From contig CAZFQL010000001.1 in assembly GCA_964520905.1 (NCBI GenBank), forward strand, positions 1 to 64,000: a stretch of 64,000 bases of DNA, written 5' to 3'. The DNA is from JAGVIE01 sp964520905 (GTDB taxonomy: Bacteria > Bacteroidota > Ignavibacteria > UBA10030 > SZUA-254). Of this stretch, positions 27,960 through 37,295 are shown piece by piece. The notes under the pieces are model-generated. The model searched no databases. It was given only the letters and a program-made list of their open reading frames with translations, and was not told the DNA's origin. Every line of letters starts with the position of its first letter. Within the stretch, counting starts at the first letter, position 1. The position numbers were made by a program, and so were the translations under genes.

Positions 27960-29177
27960 ATGAGACAAATATATAGACGGATTTTATTTCCAGTTTTATT
28001 TGCAGTTATCTTCACACCGATGTACGCAAGCGGACCATCGTTAACCTTAAAAAACTCGTGGGGCACGACCCTCTTCCGTCCTACCCGTATAGCGGTGAAC
28101 AGCAAAGGCTCAATAGCTGTAGTTGAATATCACAGAAAACAGATAAATATTTTTAATGAAAATCGTCGGTTGTTATATAGCGTGCCTCTTTCCCATGCTC
28201 CACTGAGTGTCGCCTTTACAGTAGACGACAACCTGTACGCAGGTGTTGAAAATGATGTTTTTAAACTGAACGCAAACGGCGAGGTTATTGATAAATTTTC
28301 TCTTCATGGTTTTATTCCCAAATTTCCCTCCGATATTGATGTGGATGCCGCTGGTTCGGTATATGTAGTTGATCGGGAACAATGCAAAGTTTTTGTGTGC
28401 AATCAAATTGGTGAGATAAAATATTCTTTCGGATCGGCAGGATCACAACAAGGCGAACTTCGTTCACCTGTAGGTATTGCGATAGATGAGACCGCGGGTG
28501 AGTTGATTATTGGTGATGCAGGAAACTCGCGCATTCAGGTTTTTTCTCTCGGCGGAGAATTTCGCCGAATGTTCGGTCAACACATCAAGCAAATCGATAC
28601 TGCATGGCAAACCGTGGGAACGTTTGCGCGAATTCAGGGCGTAGCTGTTGATACCCGGCATCGTATTTATGTTACAGACAGCGGTTTAGACCATGTTCAA
28701 ATATTTGATGCTGTCGGAAATCATCTTGGCTTCATCGGTAAAGACGGTCTTAGAAATTCCCGCCTTCGTGTACCCATGGGCATTAAAGCTCTACAGTCAG
28801 AACGATTATTCATCACGTCGATGGCAGGATCGGAAATTAAAGAATACTCAATTCAATCCACAACCGAAGTCTCCTCCCAGTCTATCGAAACACCAAAGGA
28901 ATTTGTTCTTGAACAAAATTATCCCAACCCGTTCAACCCATCGACAAAAATAAATTTCTCGTTACCTGAACGAGAATGGGTAACATTGAAAATATATGAT
29001 GTAATAGGACGTGAAGTTGTGGTATTGGTTAATGAAGACTTTAAAAGCGGGAAGTACACTATCGAATGGGACGGAAGAAACAGCGCGGGCGTGCCAACAG
29101 CATCGGGCATCTATTTCTACCATTTACAGGCAGGAGAGAAGTATTCGCAAACGAATAAAATGGTATTTATTAAATAA
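27960..29177 (+). CDS. NHL-repeat propeller protein with T9SS sorting domain
   Basis: This 405-aa secreted protein starts at ATG 27960 (a GTG at 27951 in frame is less likely because the signal peptide begins MRQIYRRILFPVLF). The body holds about six NHL-type beta-propeller repeats such as SDIDVDAAGSVYVVDR and GIAIDETAGELIIGDAGNSRIQVF. The last ~90 residues are a type A T9SS C-terminal domain: QNYPNPFNPSTKI, LKIYDVIGREV and ASGIYFYHLQAG. It is thus exported through the type IX system. It is sandwiched between two multiheme cytochromes, suggesting a surface scaffold for them. Confidence 0.85.
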   Translation: MRQIYRRILFPVLFAVIFTPMYASGPSLTLKNSWGTTLFRPTRIAVNSKGSIAVVEYHRKQINIFNENRRLLYSVPLSHAPLSVAFTVDDNLYAGVENDVFKLNANGEVIDKFSLHGFIPKFPSDIDVDAAGSVYVVDREQCKVFVCNQIGEIKYSFGSAGSQQGELRSPVGIAIDETAGELIIGDAGNSRIQVFSLGGEFRRMFGQHIKQIDTAWQTVGTFARIQGVAVDTRHRIYVTDSGLDHVQIFDAVGNHLGFIGKDGLRNSRLRVPMGIKALQSERLFITSMAGSEIKEYSIQSTTEVSSQSIETPKEFVLEQNYPNPFNPSTKINFSLPEREWVTLKIYDVIGREVVVLVNEDFKSGKYTIEWDGRNSAGVPTASGIYFYHLQAGEKYSQTNKMVFIK

Positions 29178-29188
29178 GGACGCCACCC

Positions 29189-31594
29189 ATGCAACCACGA
29201 ATAACGATTTTCATTTGCGCGCTAATTCTTGCATCAACAACACTTCTTTTAGCGCAAAAACCATCGGCCATTTTAGGTGTTGATGCGCCACATGGAGATT
29301 CAACGAAATTATCTAATCTCTGCGCCGACTGCCACTTCGGATTCAATGCGCCCAACACTCCCGCTACGCTCAACGACAAATGCTTAAGCTGCCATAATGG
29401 AACCACGGCAGCCGCTGCAGAAACACACCGCGGATTAAGTTGTACTACATGCCACAATCCACATCACCAGGAACAGCAGCGTGCGTACGACAGCCAGTAT
29501 TCAAAGTTGGTGCGCACAACAATCAACCAGCGGTCGGTAAGACTTATGGCTTCATCCGGCGTTAACTCCTTCGCCGACGGTGACAGTGTTTATAACGGTG
29601 TCTGCGAAGTTTGTCATTCGACAACAAAGTATCATCGCAATGATGGAACCGGGCAGTCGCACAACAATGGCGCTAATTGTACTTCATGTCATCCTCATGA
29701 TGTTGGATTTTCCGGCGCTTCTGGTGGACCTAATTGTCTGGGTTGTCATCAATCGGCAATGGGATCGCGGCGCGCTGTTGGTCCCGATTTTGCAACCACA
29801 AAACCGCATCACCCACTAACATTCAACCCGGGCGGAGATCTTAATTTGCCGGCAAATAATAATTGTCTAATCTGCCATAACGATTATCCCAACTTGCACG
29901 CAGATGGAAAAATAGATTTTAACCCCGACCCAGATCATTCAGGATCGCAGGAATGGAGCGGCGTCTATCCCGATGCGTGGTGCATGGATTGTCACGATGG
30001 TGATAATCCCGATCCAAACTATCGTCTCGGAGGAAAAGTTGCCCCTGATAAGCGTGCGTTTTATTCAACTGCCAATGTACATGGGAATGGAACCGCCTTT
30101 TCTGGTCGCTGCATCGATTGTCATAATGAGACGAATGAACACACAGCCGCGGTCAAATTTTACTCAAGTTTCTATATGGATGATAGTGAAGAAAACATGT
30201 GTTATGGATGCCACGGAGGAGGCGCCAATGTAAATACCGGCGGAAGATATATGGAAAACATTCGTGTTGCATTCACTACCGGAACCATAACGAGTAAATC
30301 TGTACATGCGGCTTCTGCCGATCTAAATACATCGGATGGAAAGGTATTTTGTAGGAACTGCCACGATCCCCATCTGCTTAATCACACAACAAATCTCTTA
30401 ATAGATCCGAAAAATATTACGCAACCATGGACAGGCATGCGCCGCGATTTATGTTTCCAGTGTCACGAGAGAAACACAACAACGCTTCACGGAAATCACA
30501 ACGGTGTTTCATGCAACCAGTGTCACGACGTCATGAATATGAGTATAAGCACGCAGTGCACGGAATGTCACTTGCCGCACTCTTCGGCGACAACAAACTT
30601 ACTGCAGGTGAACATCACAGGTAAAACATTATCCGTCTCACCCTCCAGCGTGAATGTAGTTGTAAGCAACTCTCAGCAATTCAACGCAATAACCTCTCCG
30701 GCTTTTGCAGAATTCTCCCAGGCGATTGTAAATAGATTTACGGATTGGGGCTTTGTCACAACAAGCGGTGGCAGTCCGGGGTCAGAGTTTTCAAGGATAG
30801 CAAATATTCCGCTTGATCGCTCGATCGGATTTGATCCAAACGGCAATGGAGGTTGGGGACTTATCACTGTAACAAGCACGATTACTATTCCCGATAACAC
30901 GACAATCGAAGATCTCGATGTCTATTTCAACGCAACCCACCATTACCGCGGCGATATCGACCTTACGCTTACACATGTTCAAACCGGAACTACAGTTCAT
31001 GTCCAAGCATCAGATTGGGGCGATTGGGAACCAAACCTGAATTTTTATTACGACTCAGAGTCGCCGAACAATCAGCACGGCAGTACTAGTCCGCGTTCTA
31101 CCGCTGAATCGCTAACAAAATTCAACGGTGAGTTGATCGGGGGAGATTGGGTTTTAACAATACTTGATACTTGGCCCTGGGATAATTCTACCAATCCGTC
31201 AAGCCCGGATTATTGCATAGTGAACTCATGGGGTTTGAAAGTAAACGGAAGCGTGCTCGGATCGTTTACGAGCGCGGGTCTATTCCAGACATCTTATGCC
31301 GGAGCGGGAACGGTATATGCGACTCTTCACAACGGTAAAATTAATCCCGTGCAGAGCGGACTTAATGTGGGTGTTTTTGAGAATCCATTACCAATTCAAT
31401 CAACAGCTTCTCTCAACGTTACCACAATTCTTGGAAAAGCAGCCGTGACAGTCGAGTCACCAAACCCATCATACATCGTAACACCGCTTGTCCATCCAAC
31501 CAAACCCATTAGGCAGTCCCAAACCGTCGGGTTAGGCGCTAACGGTCATGCTTCTTTAAACGGTAAGTCGTGCAACTCGTGTCACGGTAGATAA
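29189..31594 (+). CDS. 15-heme cytochrome c with embedded proprotein-convertase P domain
   Basis: This 801-aa exported protein has a signal peptide (1-22) and fourteen CXXCH sites between C45 and C457, plus a fifteenth, CNSCH, at residue 795 at the extreme C terminus. An Ig-like strand set begins around residue 480 (LSVSPSSVNVVVSNSQQF). It is interrupted by a P/homoB-like domain (~540-690: IPDNTTIEDLDVYF, HRGDIDLTL-type segment, NGELIGGDWVLTILD) and resumes at about 690-727 (GSFTSAGLF, GTVYATL). Probably a cell-surface multiheme electron conduit. It lies 11 nt after the NHL gene. Confidence 0.85.
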   Translation: MQPRITIFICALILASTTLLLAQKPSAILGVDAPHGDSTKLSNLCADCHFGFNAPNTPATLNDKCLSCHNGTTAAAAETHRGLSCTTCHNPHHQEQQRAYDSQYSKLVRTTINQRSVRLMASSGVNSFADGDSVYNGVCEVCHSTTKYHRNDGTGQSHNNGANCTSCHPHDVGFSGASGGPNCLGCHQSAMGSRRAVGPDFATTKPHHPLTFNPGGDLNLPANNNCLICHNDYPNLHADGKIDFNPDPDHSGSQEWSGVYPDAWCMDCHDGDNPDPNYRLGGKVAPDKRAFYSTANVHGNGTAFSGRCIDCHNETNEHTAAVKFYSSFYMDDSEENMCYGCHGGGANVNTGGRYMENIRVAFTTGTITSKSVHAASADLNTSDGKVFCRNCHDPHLLNHTTNLLIDPKNITQPWTGMRRDLCFQCHERNTTTLHGNHNGVSCNQCHDVMNMSISTQCTECHLPHSSATTNLLQVNITGKTLSVSPSSVNVVVSNSQQFNAITSPAFAEFSQAIVNRFTDWGFVTTSGGSPGSEFSRIANIPLDRSIGFDPNGNGGWGLITVTSTITIPDNTTIEDLDVYFNATHHYRGDIDLTLTHVQTGTTVHVQASDWGDWEPNLNFYYDSESPNNQHGSTSPRSTAESLTKFNGELIGGDWVLTILDTWPWDNSTNPSSPDYCIVNSWGLKVNGSVLGSFTSAGLFQTSYAGAGTVYATLHNGKINPVQSGLNVGVFENPLPIQSTASLNVTTILGKAAVTVESPNPSYIVTPLVHPTKPIRQSQTVGLGANGHASLNGKSCNSCHGR

Positions 31595-31631
31595 CAAGAT
31601 AATCGATTAACCAATTACGCTGAACAAAAGC

Positions 31632-31656
31632 CGCCGCATCGCAAGATGCGGCGTTT
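31632..31656 (+). terminator. Terminator after the cytochrome cluster
   Basis: A perfect 9-bp stem CGCCGCATC (31632-31640) with GATGCGGCG (31645-31653) and a GCAA tetraloop is followed by TTTCC and further T-rich sequence. Confidence 0.7.
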
Positions 31657-31790
31657 CCATTTCTTTGGATCAGAATTCCGAATTATTGCCAAGAGAACGA
31701 TTTTCGAACTTCTTCTGTTTAATATATTGATGAGCTATTTATCGCGCTTATTTTAATCAATTAATTGGAAATTACTTTTTGGAGAAGATT

Positions 31791-32684
31791 ATGTATGTAA
31801 TAACCGGAGCAACAGGAAACACGGGAAAACCAATAGCGGCAGCGCTCTTGAACGCGGGAAAGAAAGTACGTATTATCAGCCGCGATGCAGTTAAGGCAAA
31901 AGAATTGACTGATAAAGGCGCAGAACTTTTTGTGGGTGATGTTGGAGACGTTAATTTTTTATCGAAAGCGTTCCAGGGTGCAACAGCAGTATATGCAATG
32001 ATACCGCCAGATTTTACCGCACCCGATGTTACCAAATATCAGATGAAGATTGCAGATTCAATCGCGCAGGCAGTACAAACAACGAGAGTTAAATTTGTCG
32101 TAGCTCTGAGCAGTGTCGGCACACATTTAGAAAAAGACGCCGGGATTGTATCGGGTCTGCGGTACATGGAACAAAAACTGAACGCAATCCCCGGACTGAA
32201 CGCATTGTATTTACGCCCGACATACTTCATGGAAAATTCTCTCGGCATGGTGGATGTTGTTAAAAATATGGGAGTCATCGGCTCACCGGTGAAACGCGAT
32301 CTCAGAATAAATATGATTGCGACTAAAGACATCGCCGCCGTTGCCGCAAGGCGTTTGCTTGCATTGGATTTCTCAGGTTCTAACGTTCAGTATCTTCTCG
32401 GACAGCGAGATCTGACTTACTCGGATGTTGCAACAATACTTGGCAGAGCGATTGGTAAACCTGATCTGCAATATGTTGAGTTTCCACCGGATGAGTTTAG
32501 AAAAGCAATGCTAGGCATAGGTGCTTCGGAGAGTATTGCAGACAATATGAACACCTTTATTAAATCTATGAATGAAGGCAAAATACTTTCAGATGCGAAG
32601 AGAACGCCGGAAAGCACAACGCCGACGAGCATCGAAGAGTTTGCAAATACCTTTGCCAATATTTACAGAATGAAAAAACAATGA
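31791..32684 (+). CDS. NmrA-like NAD(P)-binding oxidoreductase
   Basis: This 297-aa atypical short-chain dehydrogenase has the dinucleotide motif TGATGNTGKPIAAALL at its N terminus and an SSVG segment in place of a full catalytic tetrad, as in NmrA/QOR2-type quinone reductases. ATG at 31791 was chosen because GGAGAAG lies just upstream. The in-frame TTG at 31779 would put that site inside the gene. Substrate is unknown. It is a lone gene. Confidence 0.8.
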   Translation: MYVITGATGNTGKPIAAALLNAGKKVRIISRDAVKAKELTDKGAELFVGDVGDVNFLSKAFQGATAVYAMIPPDFTAPDVTKYQMKIADSIAQAVQTTRVKFVVALSSVGTHLEKDAGIVSGLRYMEQKLNAIPGLNALYLRPTYFMENSLGMVDVVKNMGVIGSPVKRDLRINMIATKDIAAVAARRLLALDFSGSNVQYLLGQRDLTYSDVATILGRAIGKPDLQYVEFPPDEFRKAMLGIGASESIADNMNTFIKSMNEGKILSDAKRTPESTTPTSIEEFANTFANIYRMKKQ

Positions 32685-33151
32685 ATTTAGTTTACGGATT
32701 GAGGGCTGGCACAAAGAAGTTAAGCTTGGGGCGTAATTCTGCTTTGTCCGGCTCTCTTTTCGTTTTATGAATATTTAATTCTTTTTACAGTTCAAGGGAT
32801 GTTGGGATTATCTTTCTCCTGTCGAAGTTACACACGCCCGCTTACACTTTCTAACGCACCTATTACGACAATACAGGCGTTGTATGATTACAACGGTTTT
32901 CTCGAGCGGTTGAAACGATCCCTGGGCGTTACGCGTTAATAGTAGAAGATACTAAGATGTTACGCACCACGAGGGTGCCCGAAAACCTCAAAAGACTGTC
33001 ATGTTGATCCCGCTTCAGCGGGAGAAACATCTAGCGCGAGCCCAAACAAGATTCTTCACTTCGCTACGCTCGTTCAGAATGACAACCCTGATTTTTTAGT
33101 TCTCGGACAAACTCGTAGGCAATAATATCCAATCGAAAGGAGTAATGTCGT
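32685..33151. other. Intergenic gap with a small palindromic element
   Basis: This 467-bp gap holds no convincing gene. Its right part (32971-33114) is a nested repeat element, described separately. The left part has nothing I can identify. Confidence 0.6.
32971..33114. repeat. Nested MITE/REP-like element
   Basis: An inner 88-bp unit (32997-33084) begins TGTCAT and ends ATGACA and contains a CCCGCTTCAGCGGG hairpin (33009-33022). Outer imperfect 16-nt inverted repeats (GAGGGTGCCCGAAAAC at 32971, GTTCTCGGACAAACTC at 33099) flank it. A related outer repeat occurs at 55773-55789. No transposase is present. Confidence 0.6.
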
Positions 33152-33409
33152 ATGGATAATCAATTATGGATCGCAATAAATAATGCGTTGGTCAAAGAAT
33201 TCGAGTTTGCCGGCTTCAAATCAGCAGTTGATTTTATCAATCGGGTTGCAGTTGCTGCGGAGAAACAAAACCACCATCCGGATATTTTTCTGCATTCGTA
33301 TAAGAGCGTGAAAATTACGCTTACAACACACGATAAAAATCGGGTGACGAAAAAAGATCACACACTTGCAGAGTTGATAGACAAACTCATGGTATATCCC
33401 TCTTCCTAA
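33152..33409 (+). CDS. phhB: Pterin-4a-carbinolamine dehydratase
   Basis: This 85-aa protein belongs to the PCD/DCoH family. The active-site motif EKQNHHPDI and the later LTTHDKNRVTKKDHTLAELIDKL are characteristic. The enzyme dehydrates 4a-hydroxy-tetrahydropterin in cofactor recycling. No aromatic amino acid hydroxylase is nearby, so its partner is unknown. It overlaps the convergent ABC permease gene by 23 bp at the 3' ends. Confidence 0.88.
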   Translation: MDNQLWIAINNALVKEFEFAGFKSAVDFINRVAVAAEKQNHHPDIFLHSYKSVKITLTTHDKNRVTKKDHTLAELIDKLMVYPSS

Positions 33410-34193
33410 ATCTCCATCCTGCTATACTAATACTCACAACAATCAATCCAATCAGAACAAGAACTGAGATTGGCTTGAGTTCGCCGTTAACCAATATCTT
33501 CTGCGGCGAGTAGTACGTGTGCACCGTGTACGGCAGGAGGAATGCAGCTTTCGTCCATAGCTGTGCGATTACTTGAACGAAGTACGAGATAAGTGCAAGC
33601 AGAAATCCAATAAACGCTACACGCCCGGCTTCCCGGCCAAAAACGGAAAATAAAAGCGTGATTCCGTACCATGTACTGTGAAGCAAGAAAAAGTTGAGCG
33701 CAACCTTAAATAGAATTATTCCTTCAATTGGCGCGAGTGAATAAACTTGAATACCGATGAGTGTGCCGCACACACCAATCAAACTTAGGAGAGCAATTGA
33801 TGTCAACGCAAACAGTACATGTCCGGTAAAATAATTCAATCGTGAAATCGGCTGACTTAAAAGCAACTCCATCGCCCCGCTCTCAATCTCTCCTGCAACT
33901 GCCCGCGAAGCGAAAACAAGCGCAACCGCAGTCCCGATGGCTAACGCAATGGGGTGGTTCCATCCGAACGCAAGAAGACCTTTTTGATTTAGTCCGCCGA
34001 AGAATTGCTGCTCGATAAGCGCCCGCATGAAAGGTGGAATATTCTTCATCGATTCATTCACGATTCCAGGAATATCAATCATGGAGACAATGCCACAGAT
34101 TAAGAATTGTAATCCTGCAAGTAAGAACATATTAATGCAAAGGAATATTGCGTGACGGCGAACCAAGTGCATGATTAAGTTAATCAACGGCAT
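33387..34193 (-). CDS. ABC-2 type transporter permease
   Basis: This 268-aa membrane protein has about six hydrophobic helices and the EIESGAMELLLSQPISR segment typical of ABC-2 permeases of exporters or gliding/NosY-like systems. ATG 34193 (MPLINLIMHLVRRH) has a strong GGAGGAA just upstream. It overlaps the ATPase gene by 14 bp, so the pair is coupled. The substrate is not evident. Confidence 0.85.
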   Translation of the reverse strand: MPLINLIMHLVRRHAIFLCINMFLLAGLQFLICGIVSMIDIPGIVNESMKNIPPFMRALIEQQFFGGLNQKGLLAFGWNHPIALAIGTAVALVFASRAVAGEIESGAMELLLSQPISRLNYFTGHVLFALTSIALLSLIGVCGTLIGIQVYSLAPIEGIILFKVALNFFLLHSTWYGITLLFSVFGREAGRVAFIGFLLALISYFVQVIAQLWTKAAFLLPYTVHTYYSPQKILVNGELKPISVLVLIGLIVVSISIAGWRFRKRDIP

Positions 34194-35082
34194 TTCCTCC
34201 ACCATTCTGGTAATGCGAAAGGAAAATATCTTCCAGTTCCGGCTCAGGGAAAATAAAACTCTCAACTTCAGTTTGGGCGATGGTTCGAAGAATCGGATTC
34301 ACGTTGCCGCGAATCCATAAGGTAGCTTCATTACCTATTATCTGCGAACGTGTAACACCCGGCACGCTGGTTAAATCGCTTGGTACAGAACTGTGGAAGC
34401 GAACCTGAAGTCGGCGCACCATTTTACTTCTGAGGTTTTCTATCGATTCAACTGCGACAAGCTCACCGGCACGCAGGATCGCAACGCGGCTGCACGTGGC
34501 TTCAACTTCTGACAAAACATGTGAAGAGAAAAATACTGTTCGTCCATTGCGCGCGCGGTCGATGATAATCTCGCGGAAAGATTTCTGCACGAGTGGATCG
34601 AGACCTGTTGTCGGTTCGTCGAGTAACAGAAGTTTCGGATCGTGCTGCATTGCGATGACTAATCCTAATTTTTGTTTCGTGCCATGTGAGAGAAACTTTA
34701 TTTTGCGATTTAGATCTGACGGTCGAATATCGAGTGCCTTCAGAAGTTGTTCTCTTAGGACAGGCGGTTTTTGCGGACGGAATTGCTGGAAGTATTCGAT
34801 CAGTGCACAACCAGTCATGTTGCCGTAAAGATGAAACTCACCGGGTAAATAACCGATATCGTTTCGTATTGCCGCGCTTCGTTGATCGTTCTTGAATAGT
34901 TGTACGCTGCCGTGTGAAGCGTAGACAAGTCCCATAATGATTCTGAGCGTTGTTGTTTTCCCCGCTCCGTTCGGACCTAGGTAACCAAAAATTTCACCCT
35001 CATCAACTGCAAAGCTAACATCGTGAAGAGCGCGAATCTTGCTATACCACTTTGTGAGATTTTCTATTGAAAGACTATACAT
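34180..35082 (-). CDS. ABC transporter ATP-binding protein
   Basis: This 300-aa nucleotide-binding subunit has Walker A GPNGAGKTT, signature LSHGTKQKLGL (a variant of LSGGQ), Walker B LLLLDEPTTGLDP and the switch His in SSHVLSEVE. The C-terminal extension of ~80 residues is usual for exporter ATPases of the CcmA/NosF type. It pairs with the overlapping permease gene. The methyltransferase gene lies just upstream. Confidence 0.9.
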   Translation of the reverse strand: MYSLSIENLTKWYSKIRALHDVSFAVDEGEIFGYLGPNGAGKTTTLRIIMGLVYASHGSVQLFKNDQRSAAIRNDIGYLPGEFHLYGNMTGCALIEYFQQFRPQKPPVLREQLLKALDIRPSDLNRKIKFLSHGTKQKLGLVIAMQHDPKLLLLDEPTTGLDPLVQKSFREIIIDRARNGRTVFFSSHVLSEVEATCSRVAILRAGELVAVESIENLRSKMVRRLQVRFHSSVPSDLTSVPGVTRSQIIGNEATLWIRGNVNPILRTIAQTEVESFIFPEPELEDIFLSHYQNGGGNAVD

Positions 35083-35093
35083 TTTCTGAAACG

Positions 35094-35651
35094 TTATTTT
35101 TTCCTGAGCAGCGCATTGTGGTTTCTTTTGATTTCTGGCGATGCGATGACATCGAATCCAATACGTTTTACTGTTGCCAGTGTTTGATTGAATTCTTCCA
35201 ATGTTACATGACCCTTAGGTTCAGAAAGAAGTGTAAGCGAGTTGTTTTTCAGTGATGCATACACTTCACGGAAAAGTTTTTCTTGATGTGGGACTTCATG
35301 AACTACAGCAAACAAAAGGGCAAAGTCAGTACGGTTAATAAAATCATCGACTTGTAGTGAATCGCCCGATGTAAGTCGTGTAATAATTCTGTCGGCAAGA
35401 CCAACGCGAGTAGCACGACGCATCAAACTTTTTATCATCTGCTCCTGAACATCAACACAAACAATTTTTCCCTGAGAACCAATTAATCTTGCCATCGGAA
35501 GTGTGAAGAATCCCATGCCGGGTCCGACTTCGAGAACGGTCATTCCTTCCTTTAAATAAGGTTTTACGATCTCCTCGGGTTTATGGAAAAATCTTCGCAG
35601 TGGACTTGCCAGCAAGTATCCAATCCACCAGGGGCATATATGTTCAGGCAT
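35094..35651 (-). CDS. Class I SAM-dependent methyltransferase
   Basis: This 185-aa protein has SAM motif I VLEVGPGMGFFTLPMARL and an acidic end of strand 2 (VCVDVQEQM). The substrate is unknown. The N terminus CPWWIGYLLASPLRRF is shared with methyltransferases seen in anaerobes and FCB genomes. It is 11 nt upstream of the ABC ATPase gene on the same strand and is probably cotranscribed with it. Confidence 0.82.
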   Translation of the reverse strand: MPEHICPWWIGYLLASPLRRFFHKPEEIVKPYLKEGMTVLEVGPGMGFFTLPMARLIGSQGKIVCVDVQEQMIKSLMRRATRVGLADRIITRLTSGDSLQVDDFINRTDFALLFAVVHEVPHQEKLFREVYASLKNNSLTLLSEPKGHVTLEEFNQTLATVKRIGFDVIASPEIKRNHNALLRKK

Positions 35652-35746
35652 ATCAGCTCTATAATATTCAGATGTTGAGATTGTCTCGAGTCAAGATAGA
35701 GATAATATGAAAAAAATCAAAACTCTTAAACTTTCGGAAGAACATT

Positions 35747-36607
35747 ATGTCAAACAAGAGAAAATCAATCCAAAACAAAACGCAATACACTGTGAAAACG
35801 AAAATAAAATATTCCCTCATCTTCCTTATTACATTTCTCTCTGGTTGTAAAACGCTTGAGATGACAAGTTATTGGCGAGACCGTGACATAAAGATAGACG
35901 GTAACAGCAACGATTGGCAGGGGAAAACATGGATGGTTGAAGACATAAAGAACGTTCTATTCGGTTTTATGAACGACGAAAATTATCTATACCTCTCACT
36001 CACAATAAGCGATAGAGCGTTGCAGCGACAAGTTGCGTTCGGCGGCTTGACTGTTTGGTTCGATCGGAATGGCGGCGAGGAAAAGAAGTTTGGTATTCAC
36101 TATCCGTTGCCGATGATGATGAGAGACATGCCGATGGAACGGAGACAACCCAGACAGGATCAAGATAGTGAGTGTGATACAACATGGACATTTCCCGAAC
36201 AATTTTCTAATGAGATTGACATCGAAGGACCAATGGAGGGCGAGCATCATCGCATGGCATTGCAAGAGACCGGTGGAATAGAAACTGCGCTGCATTTTTC
36301 AAAGGGTTTGCTTACATACGAAATGAAAGTCCCTCTGGCGGATAAAGGACCCCAGCCGTACGTAATCGGCGCAGCGGCAGGATCGATTATTGGTATCGGA
36401 ATTGAAACGGCAACGGGTGATTTCGCGGGCGGGAGAAGCAGTAAACCTATGATGGGTGGCGGTCCGGGCGGAGGTGGTAAGGGTGGACGAAGAGGCGGCG
36501 GACATGGAGGTGGCGAACCAAACTTCAACAGAGATGAGATGAGAGAACTACTCAAGTTGTGGGCAAAAGTTAAGCTTGTAACGGCAGACTCAACATCTAT
36601 ACGTTAG
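35747..36607 (+). CDS. Lipoprotein with CBM9/DOMON-like domain
   Basis: This 286-aa protein has a basic, unusually long N terminus and then a hydrophobic segment ending in a lipobox-like FLSGC (about residues 30-34). The region IKIDGNSNDWQGKTW and the following YLYLSLTISD strand pattern resemble the family-9 carbohydrate-binding/DOMON-like fold used by outer-membrane-associated proteins, some of which bind heme. The C terminus is Gly/Arg/His-rich. Function is unknown. It overlaps the convergent AlkD-like gene by 11 bp. Confidence 0.65.
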   Translation: MSNKRKSIQNKTQYTVKTKIKYSLIFLITFLSGCKTLEMTSYWRDRDIKIDGNSNDWQGKTWMVEDIKNVLFGFMNDENYLYLSLTISDRALQRQVAFGGLTVWFDRNGGEEKKFGIHYPLPMMMRDMPMERRQPRQDQDSECDTTWTFPEQFSNEIDIEGPMEGEHHRMALQETGGIETALHFSKGLLTYEMKVPLADKGPQPYVIGAAAGSIIGIGIETATGDFAGGRSSKPMMGGGPGGGGKGGRRGGGHGGGEPNFNRDEMRELLKLWAKVKLVTADSTSIR

Positions 36608-37295
36608 AATTACCGGTATATTTTTTTAGACGATCCTTTATCGCTTTGCTCGTCAACTCTCTCAACGCATCACTCGCAATCCACCGCGCTGCCGGAGAAT
36701 CGATTTTTTTGATCTTAGTTGCAGTTTGAATTGCTGATTTGTTAAGCGCGATATTTCGTTTCCCAATTTGCCGCAGTGCCCAGTTGATAGCTTTCTTTAC
36801 ACCGTTGCGTTCATCCTTCGACTCACGTTTAATGATCGGAAGAAGTTGGAGGAATTTCTTGTCATCGGCTTCTTTATCGTGAACAGCCAAAGTAGCAAAG
36901 AGAGTAAAGCCGGCGCGTTTTATATATTCTTCTTCGCGCTTGCTCCATGCAATAGCTTTATTCCATGCAAAAGGAGTTTTCCTGAAAAGATGAATACACA
37001 CACCATCGCATATCGCCCAGTTATCGAAATCTTTTACCCACCGGTCCATCTGAACTTCTGTTGTGAGCTTCGGATCATCAATGAATGCCGCCAGAATCCG
37101 AGCATCATAAATTTCTGTTGCCCATAATTTTAATGCCAACTCATGGTTGTGCCCAACTTCTTTTGCGATCGCACGAAGAGTTGGCGCGGATATACCAAAA
37201 GCTTTCTTTGCAACGATGCCGTAACGAGCCATGCCGGCAATGTTTTTTGGATTACCAAGAGATTCGAGTTGAGAAAGAATTTGTTTTTTTGTCAT
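36597..37295 (-). CDS. DNA alkylation repair protein (AlkD-like)
   Basis: This 232-aa HEAT-repeat protein matches the AlkC/AlkD-type DNA glycosylase family, which removes N-alkylated bases. Recognisable features are GISAPTLRAIAKEVG, LWATEIYDARILAAF and the aromatic/acidic VKDFDNWAICDGVC segment, followed by KRESKDERNGVKKAINWALRQIGKRN. No leader or membrane segment. It is transcribed as a single gene. Confidence 0.85.
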   Translation of the reverse strand: MTKKQILSQLESLGNPKNIAGMARYGIVAKKAFGISAPTLRAIAKEVGHNHELALKLWATEIYDARILAAFIDDPKLTTEVQMDRWVKDFDNWAICDGVCIHLFRKTPFAWNKAIAWSKREEEYIKRAGFTLFATLAVHDKEADDKKFLQLLPIIKRESKDERNGVKKAINWALRQIGKRNIALNKSAIQTATKIKKIDSPAARWIASDALRELTSKAIKDRLKKYTGNSNV

